Origin: Deltaproteobacteria bacterium
GTDB lineage: Bacteria > Myxococcota_A > Polyangia > Polyangiales > JADJMO01
NCBI GenBank assembly: GCA_025363655.1
Contig: JANYDK010000083.1
Span: forward strand, 62,001-126,000
Length of the DNA: 64,000 bases
Direction: 5' to 3'
Shown: positions 25,266 to 34,919 of the stretch, one piece after another
Numbering within the stretch: the stretch's first letter is position 1
Layout: each line of letters opens with the position of its first letter
Program-made: the position numbers and the translations under genes
Notes under the pieces: model-generated
Databases searched by the model: none
What the model saw: the letters and a program-made list of their open reading frames with translations, nothing else
Told to the model about the DNA's origin: nothing

Positions 25266-26396
25266 ATGTCCCGCCCCCGACGCTTTCGTCCTGGCTTCGG
25301 TCTCGGCCTCGTCATCGCTACCGGTGCTTTCGGCGCGGTCGCGGCGCCGAAGAAGCCGGTCGTCGAAGTGCTTCCTCCGCCCTCGATCTCGCTGCGCGTC
25401 GATCCGCGCCAAGACGATCAATGGGTGATGGAGATTTCGAACGACGGTGAGGTGCCGTTGCGAGTCATCGCCGACGCGCGCCTTCTCCGCCTCGAGATCA
25501 CTCCGCCTCCGGTCGTCGTCTCGGCCGTGATCACGGCGCCGCCGCTGAAGGCCAAGCTCGTGGTCAAGACGGCCAAGACGAACAAAGCTGACGACGGCCA
25601 TCGCATCTGCGAGCTCCCGACGTCGATGCGCAGCTCCGAGCGCGTGCTCGAGCTGCCGCCGCACACGCGCTATCTCGAGGCGTTCGATCCGCGTCTTTTT
25701 TGCCTCGGCGCGTCGTCTTCGTTGCTCGTTCCTGGCTCGACGGTGGTCGCCAAGCTCGGGTGGGCGGCGCCGAAGAGTGGCGTCCTCGCACCTCCTTTCG
25801 CGGTCGCGCCTCCGCCTCCGCCGATCGCCAGCGCGTCCATCGACAAGCCGACGGTCGCCAGCGCCAAGGAGCTCGCCGGCGCGTCGTTCACGCTCAAGGC
25901 GAAGTCGCCGAAGCCGGGCCCCGCGAGCCCCCCGAAGTCGCCGGCGCTCGTCGCGAAGACCGGCGCGGCCCGTTCGGTGCTCGCCGAGAAAGACGCCGAC
26001 GTCACCCTCGTCGTGCGCAACGAGAGCGGCGACGACGTCATCATCTATGCGAGGCCGCAGCTGGTGGCTGCGCTCGTGCGAAGCCCGCGTGGCGATCGCA
26101 CGCTCTGCGAAGGCTGGAAACCGCCGCCGGCGCCGATCGTCGATTTCGTCACCAAGCTCAAGCCTGGTGGCGAGTGGTCGACGACCATCGGCATCGTCGG
26201 CCTCTGCCCGCCCGGCACGTTCGATCGCCCCGGCCTCTACGAGGTGCAGCCGGTCCTTCACGCGCAGCTGATTCCGAAGATCCCGAAGGCCTTCGTCGGC
26301 GACATCTACGCCAAAGAGCCGCAGCTCATTCGCATCGAGGAAGGCAAGAAGCCCTTCCACGATTTCCAGCCGTTCGCGCTGACGACCAGCGAGTGA
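25266..26396 (+). CDS. Exported protein, unknown function
   Basis: 376 residues with an Arg-rich N-region and a hydrophobic core (GLGLVIATGAFGAVAA) as a signal peptide. The mature part has two beta-rich halves with similar patterns (WVMEISNDGEVPLRVIADAR and VTLVVRNESGDDVIIYARPQ), each followed by a Cys pair (HRICELP/RLFCLG and RTLCEG/VGLCPPG), joined by a Pro/Ala/Lys linker. This suggests an internal duplication of an Ig-like fold. No family recognised. It converges with merR, with a short palindrome GCGAGTG-A-CACTCGC at 26389-26403 spanning the stop. Confidence 0.7.
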   Translation: MSRPRRFRPGFGLGLVIATGAFGAVAAPKKPVVEVLPPPSISLRVDPRQDDQWVMEISNDGEVPLRVIADARLLRLEITPPPVVVSAVITAPPLKAKLVVKTAKTNKADDGHRICELPTSMRSSERVLELPPHTRYLEAFDPRLFCLGASSSLLVPGSTVVAKLGWAAPKSGVLAPPFAVAPPPPPIASASIDKPTVASAKELAGASFTLKAKSPKPGPASPPKSPALVAKTGAARSVLAEKDADVTLVVRNESGDDVIIYARPQLVAALVRSPRGDRTLCEGWKPPPAPIVDFVTKLKPGGEWSTTIGIVGLCPPGTFDRPGLYEVQPVLHAQLIPKIPKAFVGDIYAKEPQLIRIEEGKKPFHDFQPFALTTSE

Positions 26397-26411
26397 CACT
26401 CGCGAGAGTGA

Positions 26412-26909
26412 TCAGCCGCCGAGGTCGCGGAGGAGACCCTCGACCTCGTGACGGATCTCGACGAGGGCCTCGCGCACGCGGTGGCTCATCATCACCGCCG
26501 GATCGTTCTCTTCGCGAGGCTCGGCGCCACGTGCGCGCAGTGCCTTCTTCGCGCCGGCGATGGTGAAGCCCTCTTCGTAGAGGAGCGTGCGGATGCGACG
26601 GAGGTGATCGACGTCGCGACGCGAATAGACGCGTTGGCCACGCTGCGATTTCGTCGGGCGAATCGAGCGGAATTCGTGCTCCCAGTAGCGGAGCACGTGG
26701 GGCTCGACGCCGACGAGGTGAGCGACCTCGCCGATGCGGAAATAAATCTTTTCGGGGATCGGGGGGAGCTCGACCGGCGCGTTCTTCGACTCGCGACGGG
26801 CAGGGGGGACGAGGCGCTGCGGCTCACGCGTGGTCTCGCGGCTCGTCCGCGGCTCGAGCGAGGAGCCATCGCCGTCACGTCCACCTCTCCGCAAGAACCT
26901 CACCGTCAT
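26412..26909 (-). CDS. MerR-family transcriptional regulator
   Basis: 165 residues. After a basic, unstructured head of about 45 residues comes a winged-helix MerR domain: [35 protein letters not shown], and [24 protein letters not shown]. No metal-binding cysteines are seen in the tail. It follows ihfA by 56 bases on the same strand; ihfA-merR is an arrangement conserved in many Gram-negative bacteria and the pair is probably one operon. Ligand and target genes are unknown. Confidence 0.88.
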   Translation of the reverse strand: MTVRFLRRGGRDGDGSSLEPRTSRETTREPQRLVPPARRESKNAPVELPPIPEKIYFRIGEVAHLVGVEPHVLRYWEHEFRSIRPTKSQRGQRVYSRRDVDHLRRIRTLLYEEGFTIAGAKKALRARGAEPREENDPAVMMSHRVREALVEIRHEVEGLLRDLGG

Positions 26910-26965
26910 GAGTCAATCTCCTCGCACGTTCGGCGTCCGCCCGGAAGGCTCGGCCGTCGCGATCG

Positions 26966-27355
26966 TCAGCGTCGCTCGCCGAAGGTCTGACCGGCGCGCC
27001 GCGCGGACGAGACGGCGGGCGAGGGCGGGGTGGCCGGCTGCGAGGCGCTCGTGGCCGGCGTATCGCTTTCGACGTCGTCGGGGTTGAGGATGGACTTGAG
27101 GATTTGGCTCGCCTTGAAGGTGAGCACGCGCCTTTCGGTGATGGTGAGCGGCTGCCCCGTCTGCGGATTGCGACCACGCCGCTGCCGCTTGTCGCGGAGG
27201 ACGAAGTTGCCGAAGCCGGAGATCTTGATCTTCTCGCCGCGGCCGAGCGTTTCCTTCACCGTTTCGAAGACCAGCTCGACGATGTCGGCTGCTTCTTTCT
27301 TCGAGAAACCCCCGACCTTCGCGTACACGGCGTGGACGATCTCGGACTTCGTCAT
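26966..27355 (-). CDS. ihfA: Integration host factor alpha subunit (HU/IHF family)
   Basis: 129 residues. The first about 93 are a complete HU/IHF fold: MTKSEIVHAVYAKVGGFSKK, EAADIVELVFETVKETLGRG, EKIKISGFGNFVLRDKRQRR, GRNPQTGQPLTITERRVLTF and KASQILKSILN. The RNPQTG segment holds the Pro that wedges into DNA. It bends DNA in transcription, replication and recombination. The additional 36 residues at the C-terminus are Ser/Thr/Pro/Ala-rich and end basic (SSARRAGQTFGERR); such tails are unusual for IHF. Followed by merR. Confidence 0.92.
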   Translation of the reverse strand: MTKSEIVHAVYAKVGGFSKKEAADIVELVFETVKETLGRGEKIKISGFGNFVLRDKRQRRGRNPQTGQPLTITERRVLTFKASQILKSILNPDDVESDTPATSASQPATPPSPAVSSARRAGQTFGERR

Positions 27356-27403
27356 CGGGGTCCCCCCAAGGGCCGCGCCGGTGGGATGGCGCAGGTGCCG
27401 TCG

Positions 27404-27431
27404 AGGATAGACACACAGGAAAAAGGCACAA
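27404..27431 (-). promoter_or_regulatory. Promoter of ihfA-merR: TTGTGC-16-TATCCT
   Basis: On the minus strand TTGTGC (27426-27431) and TATCCT (27404-27409) are separated by 16 bases, about 50 bases before the ihfA start. Just upstream is an inverted repeat CAAGAG-N9-CTCTTG around GAGACGTCTC (27429-27450), a possible operator. Confidence 0.45.
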
Positions 27432-27515
27432 GAGGCGAGACGTCTCTTGGAAAGTTAACTTCACGGGCGCCCCTGGTCTGGCGCGACCCACCCCGGCGTG
27501 GTAGCCGCAGCGCCC

Positions 27516-28628
27516 ATGGGACTCGCGTGCGGAATCGTCGGGCTGCCGAACGTCGGTAAGAGCACTCTCTTCAACGCGCTCTCCAGCGCCAAGGCCGAGG
27601 CGGCCAATTACCCATTTTGCACGATCGAGCCGAACGTCGGCGTCGTCATGGTGCCGGACGAGCGGCTCGCCGCCCTCGCCGAGGTGGTGAAGCCGGAGCG
27701 CATCCTCCCCGCCACCATCAACTTCGTCGACATCGCCGGCCTCGTGCGCGGCGCGAGCAAAGGCGAAGGGCTCGGCAACCAGTTCCTCAGCCACATCCGC
27801 GAGTGCGACGCGATCATGCAGGTGGCGCGCTGCTTCGACGACGACAACGTGATCCACGTGGAAAACAAGGTCGATCCGGTCAGCGACGTGCAGACCATCA
27901 CCTTCGAGCTCTGCCTCAAAGACCTCGACACCGTGCAGAAGCGGAGCGAGCGCGGACGTAAGAACAGCAAGACGCCGGGCAAGGTCGGCGAGCTGGAGAA
28001 GCGCGCGATGGAGGTCTGCGAGGTCCTCGCGAAGTCGCTCGACACGGGCAAGCCTGCGCGCCTCGTGTCCTTCGACGACGAGCCCGGTCAGGCGATCGTC
28101 AAGGAGATGCAGCTTCTCACGAGCAAGCCGACTTTCTACGTCGCCAACGTCGACGAAGCGACGCTCGCCGACCCGATGAAGAACAAGCACTTCGTCGCGC
28201 TCAAGGCCTTCGCCGACGCCGAGGGCGCCAAGCTCGTCGCCATCTGCGCCGCCATCGAGTCGCAGATCGCCGAGCTCGCGCCGGAAGATCGCCCCGAGTT
28301 CCTCGCCTCCGCGGGTCTCAAAGAGCCGGGCCTCAACATTCTATCGCGCACCGCGTTCGATCTCCTCGGGCTCATCACCTACTTCACCGCCGGCGTGCAG
28401 GAGGTCCGCGCCTGGACCATCCATCGCGGCGATCGCGCCCCGCAGGCGGCCGGCGTCATCCACACCGACTTCGAGCGCGGCTTCATCAAGGCCGAGGTCA
28501 TCTGGTGGGAAGACTTCATCGCCCTCGGCGGCGAGGCCAAGGCCCGCGAGAAGGGCAAGCTCGGCATCGAAGGCAAGGAGTACGTCGTCCGCGACGGCGA
28601 CGTCATGCACTTCAGGTTCAACGTCTAG
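27516..28628 (+). CDS. ychF: YchF-type ATPase of the Obg family
   Basis: 370 residues, full length. P-loop GLPNVGKSTLFNALSS, switch region FVDIAGLVRGASKGEGLGNQ, and the altered specificity loop NVDE in YVANVDEATL, which makes the family prefer ATP over GTP. The C-terminal TGS domain holds TYFTAGVQEVRAWTIHRGDRAPQAAGVIHTDFERGFI in pieces and DVMHFRFNV at the end. It acts on ribosomes and redox stress responses. ATG 27516 is taken; the six residues before it are not conserved. The stop overlaps the stop of the convergent gene in CTAG (28625-28628). Confidence 0.95.
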   Translation: MGLACGIVGLPNVGKSTLFNALSSAKAEAANYPFCTIEPNVGVVMVPDERLAALAEVVKPERILPATINFVDIAGLVRGASKGEGLGNQFLSHIRECDAIMQVARCFDDDNVIHVENKVDPVSDVQTITFELCLKDLDTVQKRSERGRKNSKTPGKVGELEKRAMEVCEVLAKSLDTGKPARLVSFDDEPGQAIVKEMQLLTSKPTFYVANVDEATLADPMKNKHFVALKAFADAEGAKLVAICAAIESQIAELAPEDRPEFLASAGLKEPGLNILSRTAFDLLGLITYFTAGVQEVRAWTIHRGDRAPQAAGVIHTDFERGFIKAEVIWWEDFIALGGEAKAREKGKLGIEGKEYVVRDGDVMHFRFNV

Positions 28629-29452
28629 TCCATGCCGTCGAGGACGAAGGTGACGTGGCCGCCGGCGGTCCAGTTGAGGGTGGAGTCGAAGTGGGAGCGG
28701 GTCGTGGAGTCGACGAGGCCGTAGCCGCCGACGCTCATCCAGTCGGTGAGCGGGAACCCGCCCTTGAAGAGGACGCCGCCGCGGTTGTCGAAGTCGCCGA
28801 CGCCGAGGACGAGGAGGCCGACGCCGACCTCGCCGCCCTCTTTGAAGCCGTATTTCCCGAGCGCGTAGATGGAGTAGAAGCGCGTGAGGCCGGCGATCGG
28901 TGGTGCGCCGGCGCCGAGCTCGAGCCCGAGCCCCTTCGGTTTGCCGATGCGCATGTGGAGCGCGGGGAGCGGCAGATACTTGGCGTGGAACGCGTTGCCG
29001 TTCTCCGACGAAGCGATGCCGTAATAGCCGAGCCCGCCGAGGAGCGAGAAGTTTCCCCAGTCCCATCCGGCGGAGAACTGCGCGGCGCCGAGGTAGTGTG
29101 CGCGACCGAGCTCGCCATTCTTCAACGCGAGCGCCTTGGTCTGCACCTCGGCATCGTCGTTTTGGGTGTCGACGTCGACGAGCTTGGTGCTTCCGCCACC
29201 AGCGCGCAGATCGATCGCGGCGCCTTCTCCAGGGGCGTGCGTAGGGTCGCCTTCGAAGACGCGTTGATAGTGGAGGCCGCCGCTGGCGTGTCGCACGCGC
29301 ACGTCGGGACCACACGTCACGTGCCCGTCGTTGGCGCCGAACGATCCACCCGCAGAGAGCGAGCTCGGGTCACGGAGTGCGTGCGCGCGGCGTGCAGTGA
29401 GGGGGACGAGCGCCGCGGCACTCGCGAGGAGGATCCAACGTCGGGCCGACAT
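28625..29452 (-). CDS. Exported beta-barrel-like protein, unknown function
   Basis: 275 residues with a signal peptide (MSARRWILLASAAALVPLTA, cleavage near AHA). The rest is Gly- and aromatic-rich with alternating strands (AQFSAGWDWGNFSLLGGLGYYG, RFYSIYALGKYGFKEGGEVG, VGVGLLVLGVGDFDN), suggesting an outer-membrane or periplasmic beta structure. Its C-terminus is not the usual aromatic residue. Stop codon shared in part with ychF. Upstream, an AT-rich patch (29455-29500) with several TATAC-like sequences is the likely promoter. Confidence 0.65.
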   Translation of the reverse strand: MSARRWILLASAAALVPLTARRAHALRDPSSLSAGGSFGANDGHVTCGPDVRVRHASGGLHYQRVFEGDPTHAPGEGAAIDLRAGGGSTKLVDVDTQNDDAEVQTKALALKNGELGRAHYLGAAQFSAGWDWGNFSLLGGLGYYGIASSENGNAFHAKYLPLPALHMRIGKPKGLGLELGAGAPPIAGLTRFYSIYALGKYGFKEGGEVGVGLLVLGVGDFDNRGGVLFKGGFPLTDWMSVGGYGLVDSTTRSHFDSTLNWTAGGHVTFVLDGMD

Positions 29453-29627
29453 GGTTCGATACCAATCTGGAAAATGGATAGTATGTATACAGGTGACCGA
29501 CGTCCGCTCTCTTCACTATCCCCCATTCAATCGCGGCGATAAAGCCAGCTGGGGGCGTTCGTCGAACTCCCTTGACCTGCTTCGTCGCGGCTCACTACCC
29601 TCCGCTCCCGCTGTCCAGAGCTCCCCA

Positions 29628-30431
29628 ATGAAGAAGACCGAAGAGCGAGAAAAAGTCGTCGTCCCCAAGGGCTCCATCGAAGAGCGTTGGGCCAAAATCG
29701 AATTGCGTGTCGGGAAGGCCGACGCTGACTTCCGCATGAACTTCTGGGAGAGCATGGACATGTCGTGGATCTTCCACGACAGCGCCCTCGAGGGCACGGT
29801 CTACACCTTCCACGAGCTGAAGACGGCGATCGATCCCAACATCACCGTCGTGCCCGACTCGTCGCTGCAGCCCATCTGCGAAGAGATTCGCCGCCATCGC
29901 GAGGCCCTCAACTGGGTCCGCGACTACGCGAGCAAGAAGCGCCAGGCGATCAACCTCGACACGCTCAAGAAGATCTACCTCATCCTCCATCCGGAAGAGG
30001 GCGACCTGAAGACGGTCAAGTACCGCAAAGACGTGCCGCAGCACCGCCTCTACTTCCACGAGTACACGGCGCCCGACAAGATTCACTACAAGGTGAAACA
30101 GGTGATGGATTGGCTCGGCGAACCCGAGACCAAGCGCACCCGTTCGCCGGTGCGCATCGCGTCTCGCGCGCACTACGATCTCGTCCGCAGCTTCCCCTTC
30201 CAGACCGACAGCGGCAAGGTCGGGCGGCTGTTCATGAACCTGCTGCTCCTCCGCGCGGGGTATCCGCCGGCGATCGTCCACCACACCGAGCGTCAGCGCT
30301 ACTACGAGGCGCTCAAGGGTTCGGCGGCGACGATGAACAGCATCGTCCAAGAGTCCATCGACAACGCGCTCATGAGCAGCGAGAAGCTCCTCGACGAGCA
30401 CGAGACCCGCACCCGCGCCTTCATCACCTGA
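29628..30431 (+). CDS. Fic-like protein with a degenerate active site
   Basis: 267 residues. Fic enzymes transfer AMP or similar groups to proteins through the motif HPFxDGNGRxxR. Here the equivalent segment is SFPFQTDSGKVGRLF (about 188-202): the catalytic His is Phe, Asp and Asn are replaced and Arg is Lys. The surroundings still match the family: SALEGTVYTFHEL (52-64) near the usual inhibitory or substrate-flap position, LKKIYLILHPEEG, and MNLLLLRAGYPPAIV after the loop. It probably no longer catalyses the reaction and may act as a binding protein. ATG 29628 is chosen; the frame upstream is open but unstructured. Confidence 0.75.
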   Translation: MKKTEEREKVVVPKGSIEERWAKIELRVGKADADFRMNFWESMDMSWIFHDSALEGTVYTFHELKTAIDPNITVVPDSSLQPICEEIRRHREALNWVRDYASKKRQAINLDTLKKIYLILHPEEGDLKTVKYRKDVPQHRLYFHEYTAPDKIHYKVKQVMDWLGEPETKRTRSPVRIASRAHYDLVRSFPFQTDSGKVGRLFMNLLLLRAGYPPAIVHHTERQRYYEALKGSAATMNSIVQESIDNALMSSEKLLDEHETRTRAFIT

Positions 30432-30577
30432 ACGGTCGCCCGGCAACGTCGGCGCCAAGGGACTGTACAGGCGGCCAGTCACGATCTTCCGTGCGCGCGC
30501 TCGCGGTGGGCACGGCTCTGCCCGTTTGCACTTGGGCGAGGTCGATTGCAGTTGGCGATCTTCTGGCCGCATCCGCG

Positions 30578-30583
30578 TATACT
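30578..30583 (+). promoter_or_regulatory. Putative -10 element TATACT upstream of the HD-GYP regulator
   Basis: TATACT lies 77 bases before ATG 30661, giving an ordinary leader. A TTGGCG at 30552-30557 would give a 20-base spacer, too long for a standard sigma-70 promoter, so the -35 is uncertain. Confidence 0.35.
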
Positions 30584-30660
30584 GAGGTCCTCGCGCGTCG
30601 GCGTAGGTCGGGCGCGACGGTCCTCTCGCTTCGGGCTCGGGTCCCTCTCGAAAAATCAGC

Positions 30661-32358
<1,698 letters not shown>

Positions 32359-32373
32359 CTGGCGAGCCTATTT

Positions 32374-33120
32374 TTAGGCCTGTTTCCGCGCCCACATGAA
32401 ACGCTCCCGATTCCCATCGGGGCCCGCGATCACGCAATCTTCTTCGCCGAGCACGTCGAAGCCCAAGCCCTTCGCGGCCTCGGCGACCTCCGCGCTGGCG
32501 CGTAACCGAAGCCCATCGTCACGGACGATGCCGCCCTTGCCGACCTCTTCCTTGCGCACTTGGAACTGCGGTTTCACCAGCGCCACCAGGTCGCCACCGG
32601 GGCGAAGGACGGTGGCGATCGCGGGGAGCAATTTTTCGAGACCGATGAACGATGCGTCGACGACGACGAGGTCGACGATCGGCGCGTCGAGGCCGAGGGT
32701 CTCGAGGGTCATCGTGCGCGCGTTGGTGCGCTCGAGGCTGACGACACGCGGATCTTGGCGGAGCTTCTCGTGGAGCTGGCCGTAGCCGACGTCGACGGCG
32801 ATGACCTTCGTCGCGCCGCGCTGGAGGACCACGTCGGTGAAGCCGCCGGTCGAGGCTCCGACGTCGAGCACGAGTCGTCCGGAAGGATCGACGCCGAAGC
32901 TGTCGAGGGCGCCCGCGAGCTTGACGCCGCCGCGGGAGACGTAGGGATGATCTTCGCCGCGGACCGAGAGCGGCGCGTCGTTCGCCAGCAAATCGCCTGA
33001 TTTTTCCACGCGTTTGTCGCCGACGTAGACGAGGCCGGCCATGATCAGCGCCTGCGCACGGGTGCGCGAGGGCGCGAGCTCGCGGGTGACGAGGAGCTGA
33101 TCGGCGCGGGTCTTCTTCAC
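32374..33120 (-). CDS. tlyA: TlyA-family rRNA methyltransferase
   Basis: 248 residues from GTG 33120, the point where the S4 RNA-binding domain begins (RADQLLVTRELAPSRTRAQA, VYVGDKRVEKSG). The FtsJ-like methyltransferase domain has the SAM motif VLDVGASTGGFTDVVLQRGA, VIAVDVGYGQLHEKLR, and the tetrad region VDASFIGLEKLLP and LVKPQFQVRKEEVGKGGIV. TlyA proteins 2'-O-methylate cytidines in 16S and 23S rRNA, which sensitises some bacteria to capreomycin. It begins seven bases after the stop of the PolX-like gene, so the two are likely co-transcribed. Confidence 0.92.
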   Translation of the reverse strand: MKKTRADQLLVTRELAPSRTRAQALIMAGLVYVGDKRVEKSGDLLANDAPLSVRGEDHPYVSRGGVKLAGALDSFGVDPSGRLVLDVGASTGGFTDVVLQRGATKVIAVDVGYGQLHEKLRQDPRVVSLERTNARTMTLETLGLDAPIVDLVVVDASFIGLEKLLPAIATVLRPGGDLVALVKPQFQVRKEEVGKGGIVRDDGLRLRASAEVAEAAKGLGFDVLGEEDCVIAGPDGNRERFMWARKQA

Positions 33121-33127
33121 GACTTCT

Positions 33128-34855
33128 TCAAGACGGCGAGGCGGCCTGGCCGAGACGCGCGCGCCCTTCTGCACGTCGCATCCGAAGCGTCTCGACGATG
33201 TCGTCGACGCCCCGTGAGTTGAGGACTTGATCGCTGCGGAGCGCGGCGCGGCGAGCTTGGGCGACCCCGAGCGGGACGTCGGCGAAGCCCCGTGGCTCGT
33301 GCGCGTCGGGGTTGATGCAGAAGCGCGCACCGAGCTCGGCGGCGCGACGGATCATCTCCGGGCACAAATCGAGGCGCTGCGGGCTGGCGTTGATCTCGAG
33401 GAAGACGCCGCCGAGGGCAGCTGCGCGGGCGACCTCGTCGAGATCGAAGGTGTAGCCCGCACGTCCGAGGAGGAGCCGACCCGTCGGGTGACCGAGGATG
33501 GTCACCAGCGGATGTCCGAGCGCGCGCACCATGCGCTTCGTCTGCGCGGCGACGTCGAGCGTGAAGTGTGTGTGTACCGAGGCGACGACGAAGTCGAGGG
33601 ACGCGAGCGTGTCGTCGGGGAGATCGAGCGAGCCGTCTTCGAGGACGTCGACCTCGACGCCGTGGAGGATGACGACGCCAGGCACTTCTCGCCGCGCGGC
33701 CTCGATTTCAACTCGTTGTGCCGCGAGCCGGGCCGGATCGAGACCGTTCGCGTAGACCGCGGCGCGCGAGTGATCGCTGATGCCGACGTAGCCGAAGCCC
33801 GCCTCGGCTGCGGCGCGGGCCATCTCGGCGATCGATGCCGTGCCGTCGCTCCACGTGGTGTGGACGTGAAACACGCCTTGGACGCCGCGCACCGGCAAGA
33901 GGCCGCGCGGCGGGGTGATCAGGCCTTCTTCGCGGAGCTCGGCGGGGACGAATGGGAGGTCGAGGGACGCGTAGAGATCTTCTTCGAGCGCGAGATCGTG
34001 GCACGCGGCCGCGAGCGTGGTTCCGCGTTCGATTGCGCGCGCTTCGAGGGCGGCGACGTGCACATCGCTCCCTGTCTCGCGCACGAGCGTCTCGAGGAAT
34101 TGCGCGGCGTCGGAGGTGATGACGCGCAGGGGAGGTCCGAGGTTGGCCGGCGGCTTGGCGACGAGCGTGCGAGCGTCGCGCGAGACGATCGCGAGGGCAG
34201 CGTGCTCGCCGCGCGGCTCGATCACGGCAGCGACAGCCTCGATTTCGAGCCCCTCGACGATCAGCGTCAGCTCTTCGACCAGCTCGTGCCCGCGACGAAC
34301 GGGGCCGGCCGTTCGCACGCGCGGCGCACCGGCGGCGAGGAGCTGCGGGATGATGAACGACGCAAGGCCATGTGCTTGCGCGAGGAGCACGTACGCGGTC
34401 GCAGCGCTGGCGGCTCTCGCCTCTTCGAGGAGCTGCGCGACGTTCTTGGCGGTGAAGCCCGAGAGCTTGGCGACGCGACCGTCGACGCACGCGAGGGCGA
34501 GCTCGTCGAGATCGGTCACGCCTGCTTCCTTCCACAATTTTCGAACTTTGTTCGACGTCAGCGTCGGAAGCTCGAGCAGCTTGCGCACGCTCACCGGCAC
34601 TTGATCGCGCGCCCGTTGGAGGCTGCGCATCGTTCCGCCGGCGAGCAGCTCACGCACCTTGCCTGCGATGGCTTTGCCGACGCCCGGCATCGATTCGAGC
34701 TCGCCGCGCGCTTCGATGGCCGCGAGCGGCTCGGTCACCGTGCGCGCGACCTCGGCGAAGGCTCGGTACGCGCGAACCTTGAAGGGAGACTCGCCCTCGA
34801 GCTCGTGGAGGAGGGCAAGCTCCTCGAAGGCGAGGGCGACGTGACCGTTGACCAT
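33128..34855 (-). CDS. PolX-like protein: degenerate polymerase half, intact PHP phosphoesterase
   Basis: 575 residues, the usual length of bacterial PolX. The N-terminal helix-hairpin-helix region is present (ELEGESPFKVRAYRAF, SMPGVGKAIAGKVREL, LTSNKVRKLWKEAGV). In the palm, where active enzymes read GS-x-RR...GDID, this protein reads GPVRRGHELVEELT, so the first two metal-binding aspartates are Glu and Thr and the polymerase is probably dead. The PHP domain is complete: HVHTTWSDGT, GISDHSR, LHGVEVDVL, VVASVHTH, ILGHPTGRLL, EINASPQRLDL and INPDAHEPRG. It may work as a 3'-5' exonuclease or other phosphoesterase in repair. Confidence 0.85.
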   Translation of the reverse strand: MVNGHVALAFEELALLHELEGESPFKVRAYRAFAEVARTVTEPLAAIEARGELESMPGVGKAIAGKVRELLAGGTMRSLQRARDQVPVSVRKLLELPTLTSNKVRKLWKEAGVTDLDELALACVDGRVAKLSGFTAKNVAQLLEEARAASAATAYVLLAQAHGLASFIIPQLLAAGAPRVRTAGPVRRGHELVEELTLIVEGLEIEAVAAVIEPRGEHAALAIVSRDARTLVAKPPANLGPPLRVITSDAAQFLETLVRETGSDVHVAALEARAIERGTTLAAACHDLALEEDLYASLDLPFVPAELREEGLITPPRGLLPVRGVQGVFHVHTTWSDGTASIAEMARAAAEAGFGYVGISDHSRAAVYANGLDPARLAAQRVEIEAARREVPGVVILHGVEVDVLEDGSLDLPDDTLASLDFVVASVHTHFTLDVAAQTKRMVRALGHPLVTILGHPTGRLLLGRAGYTFDLDEVARAAALGGVFLEINASPQRLDLCPEMIRRAAELGARFCINPDAHEPRGFADVPLGVAQARRAALRSDQVLNSRGVDDIVETLRMRRAEGRARLGQAASPS

Positions 34856-34919
34856 CGCTGGGGACTGTGGCGCGACGAGCAGCAGAAGGAAAGCCGCGGG
34901 CGCGAGCGCCAGCGCGGAG

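Noticed and set aside
29628-30431. Fic-like gene considered as a toxin of a toxin-antitoxin pair
   Set aside because: The active site is degraded and no small antitoxin gene lies next to it.
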